This document shows positions 1-8,719 of a DNA stretch of 64,000 nt, in pieces. Location: positions 39,198 to 103,197 of the forward strand of contig NZ_JACCKA010000009.1 in assembly GCF_013425525.1 (NCBI RefSeq), written 5' to 3'. The position numbers and the translations under genes were made by a program. Positions within the stretch are counted from its first letter, which is position 1. Each line of letters opens with the position of its first letter. Source of the DNA: Luteimonas salinisoli (lineage in GTDB: Bacteria > Pseudomonadota > Gammaproteobacteria > Xanthomonadales > Xanthomonadaceae). The notes beneath the pieces are model-generated. The model was not told the origin of the DNA and did not search any database. It saw nothing but the letters and a program-made list of their open reading frames with translations.

Positions 1-1519
1 GGGCGCGCAGCTGCAGCAGGCGGCGGCGCAACTCGACGTGCTCGGGCAGGTCGCGCTGGTAGTAGACCTCGGCGATGGCATCGAGGAACTCGGCCTCGGT
101 TTCGGGATCGTCCCTGAAGCGCTCCGGCAGCTGCTCGACCGCCGCGGCCAGCAGTTCCGCCGTCGTCGGCAACTGCTCGCGCGGCTGGCCCGGCGCAGTG
201 GTGCGGAACAGCTCGAACAGGAAATCCCTGATCGCGTTGGAACGCGCCAGCGCCTGGGCGGTGCGCTGTTGCGCTGCCTGCGCCAGGGCCGCCTGTTGCC
301 GCGCCTGCTGCGCCTGCCACAGCGTGCCGGCGATGCCGGCGGCCAGCGTCAAGGCAAGCAACGCCGCGGCGGTCACGCCCAGCCGGTGCCGGGCCGCGAA
401 GCGCCCCGCGCGGTAGCGCAGGCTCTGCGGACGCGCGCGGATCGGATGGCGGCCGCGCCAGCGCCGCAGGTCTTCGGCCATCGCCTCGACGCTGGCGTAG
501 CGCTGCTCGGGCAGCCTGGCCAGCGCCTTCATCACGACCGTGTCGAGATCGCCGCGCAGGCGCCTCACCCACAGCCGCCGCGTGGGCGAAGGCCAGTCCG
601 CATCGCGCTGCACCGCCCGCGACGGCGGCAGTGTCTGCGTGTCGACGCCCTGCGCGCCCTGCGGCCGCGGCGACTGGCCGGTGAGGATCCGGTACAGCAG
701 CGCGCCCAGGCCGTAGACGTCCATCGCGGTGCTCGGCGGTGCGCCGAGGAACTGTTCCGGTGCGGCGTACTCGGGGGTGAGTGCGCGCAGGGCGGTCGCG
801 GTCCGCTCCGCTTGCCGGTCGTCGTCGAGGCGGGCGATGCCGAAATCCAGCAGCTGCGCATGGCCGTCGTCGTCGACCAGCACGTTCGACGGCTTGATGT
901 CGCGGTGAATCACCAGGCTCCGGTGCGCGTGGGCCAGCGCGTCGGCGACGCGCAATACCAGGTCGATACGCTGCTCGACCTCGAGCCGGCGCTGTTCGCA
1001 CCAGGCGTCGATGCGCACGCCATCGATCAGCGCCATCGCCAGCCAGGGGGTGCCGTCCTCGGCGATGCCGGCATCGTAGAGCGGGACGATGCCCGGGTGG
1101 CGCAGGCGCGAGAGCAGCTGCTGTTCGCGCAGGAAGCGCTCGCGGCCGCCGCCGGCAAGCGCGCCCAGGGTGAGCACCTTGACCGCCGCCTGTTGCCCGA
1201 CGGGCGGCTCCGTGGAAACGGCGCGATAGACGACGGCCATGCCGCCGCAGCCGATCTGCTCGAGCAGGCGCCAGCGCCCGAGGCGGCGGTCCTTCAGCGC
1301 ATCGGCGGCATCGGCGGCGGCCAGCCCGAGTGCCGGCGCGCTCTCGAGCGGACCGCTTTGACAGTCGTGCGCCGCCAGCAGACGCTGCACCAGCGCCCGC
1401 ACGCCCTCGTCGAGCGTCGCCGCTGCCAGCGCCGCCGCGCGCCGTTCCGGTGGCAGGTCCAGCAGGCGGTCGAGAATCCGGTCCGCCTCGCGCCAGGCCG
1501 CCTGCTGTCGTGCATCCAC
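1..1519 (-). CDS. membrane-anchored serine/threonine protein kinase (3' end outside window)
   Basis: Hanks-type protein kinase. The reading frame opens with GTG at 1519 and shows, in order, a glycine loop (IGCGGMAVVYRA, about residue 95), the VK lysine (about 111), HRDIKPSN (about 205), DFG (about 225) and an APEQ activation segment (about 253). A hydrophobic segment near residue 386 (AAALLALTLAAGIAGTLW) is followed by a coiled, Ala/Gln-rich stretch and the start of what looks like a TPR-type sensor domain, which runs off the window. The GTG overlaps the TAG stop of the upstream sigma gene by one base (TAGTG), so the two are probably translationally coupled. Sigma-factor/kinase pairs of this kind are common in xanthomonads. 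The kinase call is secure; its substrate and signal are unknown. Confidence 0.88.
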   Translation of the reverse strand, partial: MDARQQAAWREADRILDRLLDLPPERRAAALAAATLDEGVRALVQRLLAAHDCQSGPLESAPALGLAAADAADALKDRRLGRWRLLEQIGCGGMAVVYRAVSTEPPVGQQAAVKVLTLGALAGGGRERFLREQQLLSRLRHPGIVPLYDAGIAEDGTPWLAMALIDGVRIDAWCEQRRLEVEQRIDLVLRVADALAHAHRSLVIHRDIKPSNVLVDDDGHAQLLDFGIARLDDDRQAERTATALRALTPEYAAPEQFLGAPPSTAMDVYGLGALLYRILTGQSPRPQGAQGVDTQTLPPSRAVQRDADWPSPTRRLWVRRLRGDLDTVVMKALARLPEQRYASVEAMAEDLRRWRGRHPIRARPQSLRYRAGRFAARHRLGVTAAALLALTLAAGIAGTLWQAQQARQQAALAQAAQQRTAQALARSNAIRDFLFELFRTTAPGQPREQLPTTAELLAAAVEQLPERFRDDPETEAEFLDAIAEVYYQRDLPEHVELRRRLLQLRA

Positions 1520-2070
1520 TAGGGCGTGTCGAGCAGGGCGTACAGGAAGGCGCGGGCGCGCTCCCACTCGCGGCGCGCGGTGCGCGTGGAGATGCCCAGC
1601 AGTTCGGCGATCTCGGCGAACTCCAGGCCGGCGAAGTAGTGCAGTTCCACGACCTCGCGCTGGCGCTGCTGCAGCTCGCCGAGCGCCTCCAGGCCCTCGT
1701 GCAGGGCCAGCACCTGGTCGGACGCGGCGTCCATCGGCAGGCCCTCGGTGAGCGTCACCGCCACCTGGCCGCCGCCGCGCTTTTCGCTCTGGCGGCGGCG
1801 GGCATGGTCGACCAGGATCCAGCGCATGGCCTTGGCCGCAGCGGCGAAGAAGTGATGTCTGTCGGTGACCGACAGCGGTTCGCCGGTGGTCGCGCGCAGG
1901 TACAGCTCGTGCACCAGCACTGTGGGCGTCACCGTGTGCTCGCCGCCGGCCAGCCGCGAGGCGGCCAGCCGCCGCAGTTCCGGGTAGAGCTGCTCGAACA
2001 CTGCGGACAGCCGCTCCGGATCGCCGGCCCGCGCCTGCACCAGCAGTTGGGTGATCGCCTCCCCGCGCAC
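1519..2070 (-). CDS. ECF-type RNA polymerase sigma factor (TIGR02999/Sig-70_X6-like)
   Basis: A 183-residue sigma factor. The N-terminal half has the region-2 pattern of the ECF group that lacks a classical anti-sigma partner (YPELRRLAASRL, then TPTVLVHELYLR and FFAAAAKAMRWILVDHARRR). The C-terminal half has the sigma region-4 helix-turn-helix (REVVELHYFAGLEFAEIAEL, then ISTRTARREWERARAFL). It starts with GTG behind a GGGTGG stretch. The downstream kinase gene overlaps its stop, so the kinase is a plausible regulator of this factor, possibly by phosphorylation. That is inferred from context and family habits. Target genes cannot be read from the sequence. Confidence 0.88.
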   Translation of the reverse strand: MRGEAITQLLVQARAGDPERLSAVFEQLYPELRRLAASRLAGGEHTVTPTVLVHELYLRATTGEPLSVTDRHHFFAAAAKAMRWILVDHARRRQSEKRGGGQVAVTLTEGLPMDAASDQVLALHEGLEALGELQQRQREVVELHYFAGLEFAEIAELLGISTRTARREWERARAFLYALLDTP

Positions 2071-2223
2071 GCTGCCACCCCGGTTCCTGCCTCGGGCGCC
2101 ATACTACCCCCGGCACGGCCTGCAGGGCGCGGTCGACCTCGATGGGAGGGAAGCGGGGGGCGGTCGCGACGCGCCACCGGTCGTCGCGCGCGTCCGGCCG
2201 AGCCAGACGCTGCGACGAGTCTG

Positions 2224-2254
2224 AAAAAAAAGGCCCCGCGATCAGCGGGGCCTT
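2224..2254 (-). terminator. intrinsic terminator of the large TonB-dependent receptor gene
   Basis: On the minus strand a 10-bp stem (AAGGCCCCGC with GCGGGGCCTT, loop of 5) is followed at once by eight T residues. It lies 25 bp past the stop of the receptor gene at 2279 and separates it from the sigma/kinase pair. Confidence 0.92.
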
Positions 2255-2278
2255 GTCGGGGCGTTCAAGCAGGGACGC

Positions 2279-5200
2279 TCAGTAGAACTTCCACTCGAAG
2301 GCCAGATGGTAGCGGCGGCCGAGGATGTCGTAGTTGCCGATTCCGGCACCGAAGCCCGGGAACGGCGGATCCTCGTCGAGCAGGTTGCTGATCGCCAGGC
2401 GCAGCTGGCCATTCTCATTGAAGCGGTAGCTGGCTCCGCCGTTGAGCAGCCAGTAACTGTCCACCCGCAGGATGTCCCGGGTTTCATCCGTGTCGAGAAT
2501 GTTGAACGCCGCTCCGCTCTGGTAGTTGGCGGACAGATTCAGGCCGACGTTGCCACGTTGCCAGTTTCCCAGCAGCTGGTATTGCCGTTTCGAGGTGCCG
2601 ATTTCGTCCACCGCCGGGTTCGGGCTGGTTCCAGTGTTGTCGACGGTGAGCTCCTGCGGAAAATAACCAAGCAGCCCGACGCCGAACTGACCGAAGCGTT
2701 CGGTATCGAATCGGTAGCGGATCTCGGCCGAGTAGGCCTCCATATCGAAATAGCGGCCGTTGACGAAGCCGCTGACGAAGGTGGTCGCCTGGCCCGGATC
2801 CGAACTTCCCGGGGCGTTGCGGGTGATCTGGCTGCAGAACGAATTGGCGTTCGGGACATCGGCCACGTTGAAGTCTTCGTTGTCGAGGCAGGCCGAGGCC
2901 AGTTGCGTGGCCGTCAGGTTGGAGATCACGGACTCGATCTCGATCTTGTAGTAGTCCGCGGCGACGGTCAGCCCTTCGAGAAACGACGGTGCCCAGGTGA
3001 AGCCGTAGGTGATCGAATCCGCGCGCTCGTTGTCGAGATCTGGATTTCCGCCGGAGATGCCCTGGATCGAGGCGCCCGCCGCGGTCGAGGTGAAGGAGCT
3101 CAACCCGTAGTAGTCGAGGAATGCCTGGCAATTGCGCTGGCGCGCGTCCGGGTTCGGTCCGCCGTTGATGAAGCGGGAATCGCAAGGGTCGCCGGTAACG
3201 AACTGGAACGATGTGGCCTGCGGCAGGAACAGCTCGGTGATGGCAGGTGCACGGATGGAGCGGGTGAAGTTGCCGCGCAGCTCCAGGTCGTTGGCCGGCT
3301 TCCACTGCAGACCATAGGTGTAGGTGTTGGCGCGGTCGTTGATCGTGTTGTCTACCGTCCGATACTTGCCGACGAGCTCGAGCTTCTTCAAGCCCGGCAG
3401 TTCGCTGTCCGGATTCACCAGCGGGAGCACGATCTCACCGAAGAACTCGTCGGTGGTGAACTCGCCGTTCAGCGGCGTGATCGGGACCGAACGCCCCAGT
3501 CCCTGTTCGAGGAACGCACCCGGATCGAAGAGGCCGCTTTCCTTGCGGCGCTCGTAGCCGATGTTGTAGAGCAACGGTCCGCTCCAGAGTTCGAGCAGGG
3601 TGCTGGATATGTTGAGGTTGAAGACTTCCTGTTCCAGCAGTGCCTGCGACTCGGTGAGTTCGGTCACATATCTGCGTGCCGCCTCGCTGGGGCGCCCGTC
3701 GCCGAACATGTCGAGCGGTACGCAATCGGGATCGGCCACCGGTGTCCCTCCGCCCGGGATCACCAGGCCCGGGATGGCCGTCGGCGAACACACCGGCTGG
3801 CCCTGCGCGTTCGTGGTCACGTTCAGGGCATTGATGAATTTCTGCTGGTCGAGCGAGGTGCCGAAGAACCGCGAGTCGCTGCGGCCATAGTTGTAGGAGC
3901 CTTCCCAGTAGAAGATCCGCTCGCCGAGTTCGAAGCTGCCCTCCAGGCCCGCGACCACGCGACCCAGGTCGGTGGTGCTGCTGGCGTTGTTCGTGACCAG
4001 GTCGCGCGAGGCCTTGGAGAGGTTGAATTCCGAAACCCCCAGTTCCGCGAGGGTCGCCTGCGCCTGTGGCGTCAGCATCGGATGATCGCTCGGAAACCGG
4101 ATCATCTGGCTCAGGCCGCCGAACAGCGGGGCGTTGTACATCCACTGATCGGTCAGTTCGGTGCCCTTGGCGGAATAGAAGGTCCCCTCGAGGAAGACGT
4201 CGACGTAGTCGGTCAGCCCCCAACGCATGGTGGTGTTGAAGGTGTTGCGCTCGACGTCCGATGTCAGCTGCCCCGCTTCGACCAGATTCAACCCGTCGCC
4301 GCCGCTCGCGTCGACTGCCGAGAAGGCGCTGCCTGGATCGTAGGGCACCAGGCTTCCGCCACTGTCGAACGCGAGGACCGTCTCTCCGTCCGGTCCGAAT
4401 CCACCCGGGATCAGGTTGGCCGATCCGGGCCGGAACGGACCGGTGTCCACCGGAGAGATGAGCCCCCCGAACGGCGTGGTCCAGATGCGGCGGTTGCGGA
4501 TCAGCACGCCGTTGGGGATTCCGTCGCCGCTGCCGGTGTTGTATGGGATGTCGGGATTGTAGCGGCCGTCGGTGGCGGCCGAACGCCCCGGAAACACCGC
4601 GCCGATCACGTCGGCCAGCGGGTTGGTGGTGTTGAAATAACCCGCCGCGAAGAAGTCGCGCTCCTTCTGGAGGACGCCCTGCACCTTGTCGTAGGACATC
4701 GAGAAGGTGACGTTGCCGCGCCCGTCTCCGAAGTTGTGCCCGAACAGCGCATAGCCGTTGTAGCGCTCGTTGTCGCCCCGCTCCGTCACGCCGTAGCTGA
4801 GGCCTGATTCGACGCCTTCGTAGTCCTTGCGCAGGATGACGTTGACGACGCCGGCGATGGCATCCGAGCCGTAGGTCGGGGCGCCGCCAATCGCGAGGTT
4901 CTCGATGCGCTCGACCATTGCGGTCGGGACCACGTTCAGGTCGACCTGGATACCCGGCGCGGCCGGCCCGAACAGGGTGGGCGGATTGCTGGAGACGAAG
5001 CGGCGTCCGTTGACCAGGGCCAGAGTCCGGTTGCTGCCCAGACCGAAGCGATCCACGAAATTGACGCCGACACCGAAAGTGGCCTGCCCGCCTTCGGGAG
5101 TGATGCCGACGCCGAAGCCCGGGATTTCGTTGAGCGCGTCGGCGATATTGGTCAGGCCGCGTTCGTCGATGTATTCGCGTGACACGACGGTGGCCGGCTC

Positions 5201-5401
5201 CAGCGTGTCGAAGCCGGCCCGGCGAATGCGCGAACCGGTGACGATGATGGCATCGAGCTGGGTCGCTTCGGCGGTTTCGTCGGTGCCTGGCGACGGCTCT
5301 GGTTGCTGGGCGTAGGCCGGCGAGGACAGTGCAAGGGCGACTCCGAGAGCAAGCACACTGCGGATCCGGGAACGGCCCCCGATATTTTGGATGACGATCA
5401 T
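2279..5401 (-). CDS. large TonB-dependent outer-membrane receptor
   Basis: A 1040-residue TonB-dependent receptor for energised import across the outer membrane; the substrate is unknown. A signal peptide (VLALGVALALSSPAYAQQ) is followed by a TonB-box-like segment (DAIIVTGSRIRR), a plug domain (about residues 45-180, with ALVNGRRF and DAIAGVVNVILRKDYEG) and a long beta-barrel ending in an aromatic residue (HLAFEWKFY), as outer-membrane barrels do. The start is set at ATG 5401 because GGGAGGGG lies directly upstream; an upstream start at 5434 would add 11 residues without a good ribosome site. It is monocistronic, with a promoter-like region upstream and a strong terminator downstream. The TonB-ExbBD machine encoded at 27-29.4 kb could energise it. 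Confidence 0.9.
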   Translation of the reverse strand: MIVIQNIGGRSRIRSVLALGVALALSSPAYAQQPEPSPGTDETAEATQLDAIIVTGSRIRRAGFDTLEPATVVSREYIDERGLTNIADALNEIPGFGVGITPEGGQATFGVGVNFVDRFGLGSNRTLALVNGRRFVSSNPPTLFGPAAPGIQVDLNVVPTAMVERIENLAIGGAPTYGSDAIAGVVNVILRKDYEGVESGLSYGVTERGDNERYNGYALFGHNFGDGRGNVTFSMSYDKVQGVLQKERDFFAAGYFNTTNPLADVIGAVFPGRSAATDGRYNPDIPYNTGSGDGIPNGVLIRNRRIWTTPFGGLISPVDTGPFRPGSANLIPGGFGPDGETVLAFDSGGSLVPYDPGSAFSAVDASGGDGLNLVEAGQLTSDVERNTFNTTMRWGLTDYVDVFLEGTFYSAKGTELTDQWMYNAPLFGGLSQMIRFPSDHPMLTPQAQATLAELGVSEFNLSKASRDLVTNNASSTTDLGRVVAGLEGSFELGERIFYWEGSYNYGRSDSRFFGTSLDQQKFINALNVTTNAQGQPVCSPTAIPGLVIPGGGTPVADPDCVPLDMFGDGRPSEAARRYVTELTESQALLEQEVFNLNISSTLLELWSGPLLYNIGYERRKESGLFDPGAFLEQGLGRSVPITPLNGEFTTDEFFGEIVLPLVNPDSELPGLKKLELVGKYRTVDNTINDRANTYTYGLQWKPANDLELRGNFTRSIRAPAITELFLPQATSFQFVTGDPCDSRFINGGPNPDARQRNCQAFLDYYGLSSFTSTAAGASIQGISGGNPDLDNERADSITYGFTWAPSFLEGLTVAADYYKIEIESVISNLTATQLASACLDNEDFNVADVPNANSFCSQITRNAPGSSDPGQATTFVSGFVNGRYFDMEAYSAEIRYRFDTERFGQFGVGLLGYFPQELTVDNTGTSPNPAVDEIGTSKRQYQLLGNWQRGNVGLNLSANYQSGAAFNILDTDETRDILRVDSYWLLNGGASYRFNENGQLRLAISNLLDEDPPFPGFGAGIGNYDILGRRYHLAFEWKFY

Positions 5402-5478
5402 GTTTCCCCTCCCTGAATTGGCACCCCGCATCACGGAAGTTTCGGATCCGGGATTCCTATTCTTTACTCCTTAAACGA

Positions 5479-5500
5479 AGCGCTAACAAGCGCTGGCGCT
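5479..5500 (-). promoter_or_regulatory. AGCGCT repeat / possible operator and -35 region of the receptor gene
   Basis: Two copies of the self-palindromic hexamer AGCGCT are separated by AACA, and a third partial copy (GGCGCT) follows. On the minus strand the spacer reads TTGTTA, a possible -35, with TAAAGA 17 bp downstream as a weak -10. LacI-type repressors often bind even palindromes of this general shape. The regulator identity is a guess. Confidence 0.3.
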
Positions 5501-5603
5501 CCTTCCTGCAGCGAATGTGCACATCTCGACTTTTGGATACCCGACTCAAGCCGGCAGTGAGAACCGCGGCGCTGCGGCGGAAGTTTTCCTTGTCCACCGC
5601 TTA

Positions 5604-5632
5604 ACCGCCTGCCGGCGTCGCCGACAGGCGGT
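5604..5632 (-). terminator. hairpin downstream of the ABC transporter genes
   Basis: A 13-bp stem with one mismatch and a 3-base loop lies about 90 bp past the permease stop on the minus strand. No U-tract follows, so it may protect the 3' end or act with Rho rather than terminate on its own. Confidence 0.4.
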
Positions 5633-5722
5633 CGTGCAGCCCAGTGGCGCGCGAATCGCAGTGGTCGGGGACGCCGGTCGACGACGTATGAAAGGTGCCC
5701 GCCGGCGATCGGCGGTCTATCG

Positions 5723-6523
5723 TCAGCTGCGCAGGCCGACGCCGCGCTTGAGCAGCCACAGCCCGAGCGCCGCCAGCGCCGCCACGAACAGCAGCATCAA
5801 CGTGTAGGCGGTCCACAGCGGCACGTCGCTCTGGCCGAGCAGGCCGTAGCGGAACGCGTTGACCATGTAGAAGATCGGGTTGGCATGGGTGGCCGCCTCG
5901 GCCCAGCCGGGCAGCAGCTGCACCGAATAGAACACGCCGCCCAGGTAGGTCAGCGGGGTGAGGATGAAGATCGGCACGATCGCCACGTCGTCGAACTTCT
6001 TCGCGTAGACCGCGTTCACGAACCCGGCCAGGGCGAAGATGGTCGCGCCGAGCAACACGGTGGTGAAGGTCACCAGCGGATGCGGAATACGCACGGTGGT
6101 GAACAGCATGGCGATGCACAGCACGATCGCGCCCACCGCCAGCCCGCGGGCGACCGCACCGGCGACGTAGCCGGACAGCACCACCCAGGCCGGCATCGGG
6201 CTGACCAGCAGTTCCTCGACGTGGCGGCCGAACTTGGCGCCGAAGAAGCTCGAGGAGATGTTGCCGTAGCTGTTCTGGATCACGCTCATCATCACCAGGC
6301 CGGGGACGATGAAGGCCATGTAGCTGACCCCGCCCATTTCGCCGATCCGCGCACCGATCAGGCCGCCGAAGATCAGGAAGTACAGGGTCATGGTGATCGC
6401 CGGCGGCACCAGGGTCTGCGCCCAGATCCGCAGGATCCGCGAGATCTCGCGGCGCACGATGGTGCCGAGCGCGACCAGGTTGCGCTGCAGGGTGGTGGGC
6501 CCGCGGGCCGCCGCGCCGCTCAT
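5723..6523 (-). CDS. ABC-2 type transporter permease (YadH-like)
   Basis: A 266-residue inner-membrane permease with six predicted hydrophobic segments (for example TLVPPAITMTLYFLIFGGLI, SYMAFIVPGLVMMSVI, LLGATIFALAGFVNAVYA and the C-terminal TLMLLFVAALAALGLWLL). The segment FGAKFGRHVEELLVSPMP is typical of the ABC-2 export permease family that includes E. coli YadH. Its ATG overlaps the TGA of the ATPase gene (ATGA), so the two form a coupled exporter. A longer upstream reading frame exists but is only antisense-like extension into the ATPase gene. The transported substrate is not known for this family. Confidence 0.88.
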   Translation of the reverse strand: MSGAAARGPTTLQRNLVALGTIVRREISRILRIWAQTLVPPAITMTLYFLIFGGLIGARIGEMGGVSYMAFIVPGLVMMSVIQNSYGNISSSFFGAKFGRHVEELLVSPMPAWVVLSGYVAGAVARGLAVGAIVLCIAMLFTTVRIPHPLVTFTTVLLGATIFALAGFVNAVYAKKFDDVAIVPIFILTPLTYLGGVFYSVQLLPGWAEAATHANPIFYMVNAFRYGLLGQSDVPLWTAYTLMLLFVAALAALGLWLLKRGVGLRS

Positions 6524-7503
6524 GCGCCGCGCTCCGCCACGGTCGGCGCCTGCGCCGGCGGCGCGCCGGCCTCGCCGGTCAGACGCACGAACAGCTCCTC
6601 GAGGCGGTTGGAGCGGGTGCGCATCGAGCGCACCCGCACGCCGGCGGCGTCGAGCGCGGCGAACACGCGGTTGAGGTCCATCGCCCGCGGCAGTTCCACG
6701 TCGAGGGTGTGCTCGTCGGTGGCCTGCAGCCCGACCCCGGGGATCGCCGGTAGCGGCGCCGGCGGCGGACCCTCGATGTCGAGCACGAAACCCTCCACGT
6801 CGAGCCCCGCCAGCAGGGTGCGCATCGGCCCCTGCTCGATGATCCGGCCATGGTCGATGATCGCCAGGTTGCGGCACAGGCTCTCCGCTTCCTCGAGGTA
6901 ATGGGTGGTGAGGATGATGGTGGTGCCGGCAGCGTTGATCTCGCGCAGGGTGCGCCACATGCCGCGGCGGATCTCGATGTCGACACCGGCGGTGGGCTCG
7001 TCGAGGATCAGCAGCCGCGGCCGGGTCATCATCGCCCGGGCGATCATCAGTCTGCGCTTCATGCCGCCCGACAGGGTGCGGCTCATCACCTGGGCCTTGT
7101 CCCACAGCTGCGCGGCGCGCAGCTCCTGCTCGGCGCGCACCAGTGCCTCGCGGCGCGGGATGCCGTAGAAGCCGGCGTAGTTGACCAGGATGTCGAAGGG
7201 CTTCTCGAACAGGTTGAAGTTGATCTCCTGCGGCACCAGGCCGAGCAGGCGCATCGCCGCGTCGCGGTCGCGCGCGAGATCCACGCCGAACACCGACACC
7301 TCGCCGCTGGTCTTGTTGACCAGCGAGGAGACGATGCCGATCAGGGTGCTCTTGCCGGCACCGTTGGGGCCGAGCAGGGCATAGAAGTCGCCGGGGTCGA
7401 CGTCCAGCGACACGCCCTTGAGCGCCTCGACGCCGCCGGCGTAGGTCTTGCGCAGCTCGCGCACCGACAGCGCCGGCGCGGTTTCCGCTGGAATCCGGGA
7501 CAT
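6520..7503 (-). CDS. ABC transporter ATP-binding protein (YadG-like)
   Basis: A 327-residue ATPase that powers the adjacent permease. It has Walker A (GPNGAGKST, about residues 44-52), a Q-loop (GLVPQEINFNLF), the signature LSGGMKRR (about 141), Walker B (LLILDEPTAGVD, about 162) and the H-loop (TTHYLEEAE). The C-terminal 90 residues form the extension seen in YadG-type and drug-export ATPases. It is the first gene of a two-gene operon, and a consensus TATAAT lies 42 bp upstream on the minus strand. Confidence 0.9.
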   Translation of the reverse strand: MSRIPAETAPALSVRELRKTYAGGVEALKGVSLDVDPGDFYALLGPNGAGKSTLIGIVSSLVNKTSGEVSVFGVDLARDRDAAMRLLGLVPQEINFNLFEKPFDILVNYAGFYGIPRREALVRAEQELRAAQLWDKAQVMSRTLSGGMKRRLMIARAMMTRPRLLILDEPTAGVDIEIRRGMWRTLREINAAGTTIILTTHYLEEAESLCRNLAIIDHGRIIEQGPMRTLLAGLDVEGFVLDIEGPPPAPLPAIPGVGLQATDEHTLDVELPRAMDLNRVFAALDAAGVRVRSMRTRSNRLEELFVRLTGEAGAPPAQAPTVAERGA

Positions 7504-7544
7504 TCGTGATTGCCTGTGCCGCGAGCCGCGCGGCGAATCCCGGT

Positions 7545-7550
7545 ATTATA
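7545..7550 (-). promoter_or_regulatory. candidate -10 element for the YadGH-like operon
   Basis: A perfect TATAAT on the minus strand lies 42 bp before the ATPase start codon. The corresponding -35 position is poor (GCAGGC), so the call rests on the -10 alone. Confidence 0.4.
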
Positions 7551-7688
7551 GGCGGCCGCGCGGCGACGCCTGCGCGACGTTGCGTTGCGCGGCCGCTCCC
7601 GCCGGCCGCTGCGACGTTCCGCCCGCGATCGCCGCCGCGTCGCGCATCTCATTCCTTCGCGGCCTCCGGCCGCACGAGCCGGTACCCC

Positions 7689-8453
7689 GTGGCCATCCAG
7701 CACTTTCCCCTCAAGCTCGTCGACCGGCGCATGCTCGCGCCCGGCATCGCGCACCTGAGCTTCGTGCGCAGCGACGGACAGCCGCTGGACTTCATTCCGG
7801 GCCAGTTCGTGCAGGTGCATTTCCAGTACGCCGACGGCAGGCCGACCAAGCGCAGCTACTCGCTGGCGACGGTGCACGACCATGCGCTCGGCCCCGGCGA
7901 GGCGGTCGAGATCGCGGTGAGCTACGTGCCCGGCGGCGCCGCCACGGCGCTGTTCGAGGGCCTGCCCGAGGGCGGCGAAATCGACGCGAGCGGTCCGTTC
8001 GGGCGGTTCTGCCTGATGCCGGCCGACGCCAACCGGCGCTACCTGCTCATCGCCACCGGCACCGGGGTGACGCCGTACCGGGCGATGCTGCCGCTGCTGG
8101 AGCGGGCGATGGCCGAGCGCGGCGTCGAAGTGGTGCTGCTGTTCGGCGCGCGCAGCCCGGCCGAGCTGCTGTACGGCGAGGAGTTCCGCGCCTTCGCGGC
8201 GAACCATCCCGGCTTCCGCTTCGTCCCGTGCTTTTCCCGCGAGCTGCCGGCGCCGGGTTCGGCGCAGACGCACGCCGACGTGCGTCACGGCTACGTACAG
8301 CAGTTCCTCGACGAGTTCGCACCCGATGCCGAGGGCGACATCGCCTACCTGTGCGGCAACCCGAACATGGTCGACGCCTGTTTCGAGGCGCTGAAGGGCC
8401 ACGGACTGCCGGTGGCGCGGATCCGCCGGGAAAAGTACGTCAGTAGCAAGTAG
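7689..8453 (+). CDS. FAD-binding oxidoreductase, ferredoxin-NADP reductase-like
   Basis: A 254-residue flavoprotein of the ferredoxin-NADP(H) reductase superfamily, without an iron-sulphur domain. It has the FAD-binding RSYSLAT motif (about residue 55), a glycine-rich FAD segment (SYVPGGAATALF), the NAD(P)-binding ATGTGVTPYRAM motif (about 121) and the late CGNPNMVDACF motif. It probably passes electrons between NAD(P)H and a ferredoxin or flavodoxin. No ATG fits the start of the conserved domain, so GTG at 7689 is chosen; the frame is open further upstream. It stands alone, divergent from the ABC genes. Its exact partner cannot be read from the sequence. Confidence 0.82.
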   Translation: MAIQHFPLKLVDRRMLAPGIAHLSFVRSDGQPLDFIPGQFVQVHFQYADGRPTKRSYSLATVHDHALGPGEAVEIAVSYVPGGAATALFEGLPEGGEIDASGPFGRFCLMPADANRRYLLIATGTGVTPYRAMLPLLERAMAERGVEVVLLFGARSPAELLYGEEFRAFAANHPGFRFVPCFSRELPAPGSAQTHADVRHGYVQQFLDEFAPDAEGDIAYLCGNPNMVDACFEALKGHGLPVARIRREKYVSSK

Positions 8454-8649
8454 CGCGTGGCGGCGGGCCTTCCGGCATGCGCAGCGCGCACGGGTCCCTC
8501 TCTTCGGAACCGCTTGCAACCGGGACGGCCGGAGCGGCGCGTGCGCGCTCTTCATGGGAAGCGACTTGCGGCTGGAGGTGAGCGGGCCCGCCCGCAACGC
8601 CATGCATGCGATGTCGCGGCAGAGCCGATCCGGGCCGGTTCCGGCGACG

Positions 8650-8667
8650 TGTCAAGTCAGCTTGACA
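8650..8667. promoter_or_regulatory. operator site 1, TGTCAAG-N4-CTTGACA
   Basis: A perfect inverted repeat of 7-bp arms around TCAG. The right arm contains TTGACA, which could double as a -35 element for the downstream operon. It is 53 bp before the first start codon and matches site 2 in both arms. Confidence 0.75.
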
Positions 8668-8693
8668 TCCGCCCCGCCCTGCGCCAGTCTGCC

Positions 8694-8711
8694 TGTCAAG
8701 CATCCTTGACA
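8694..8711. promoter_or_regulatory. operator site 2, TGTCAAG-N4-CTTGACA
   Basis: A second perfect inverted repeat with arms identical to site 1 but a different centre (CATC). It ends 8 bp before the ATG at 8720. The two centres are 44 bp apart, roughly four helical turns, so two repressor dimers could sit on the same face. The probable ligand is the small XRE protein encoded at 9112. Confidence 0.75.
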
Positions 8712-8719
8712 TCACGGCC

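Larger units (their letters stand above)
5402..5722. other. intergenic region between receptor and ABC transporter genes
   Basis: About 320 bases with no convincing gene. The half next to the receptor is comparatively AT-rich and carries the AGCGCT repeats and a possible promoter. The half next to the ABC transporter carries a long hairpin. A small plus-strand open frame here has no recognisable features. Confidence 0.6.

Noticed and set aside
38..1522. Long plus-strand open frame (about 494 codons)
   Set aside because: Antisense of the Ser/Thr kinase, whose minus-strand frame carries all catalytic motifs; the plus-strand translation is low-complexity Arg/Gly/Leu.
2306..4807. Plus-strand open frame of 833 codons
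   Set aside because: Antisense of the TonB-dependent receptor; no domain features, typical of high-GC shadow frames.
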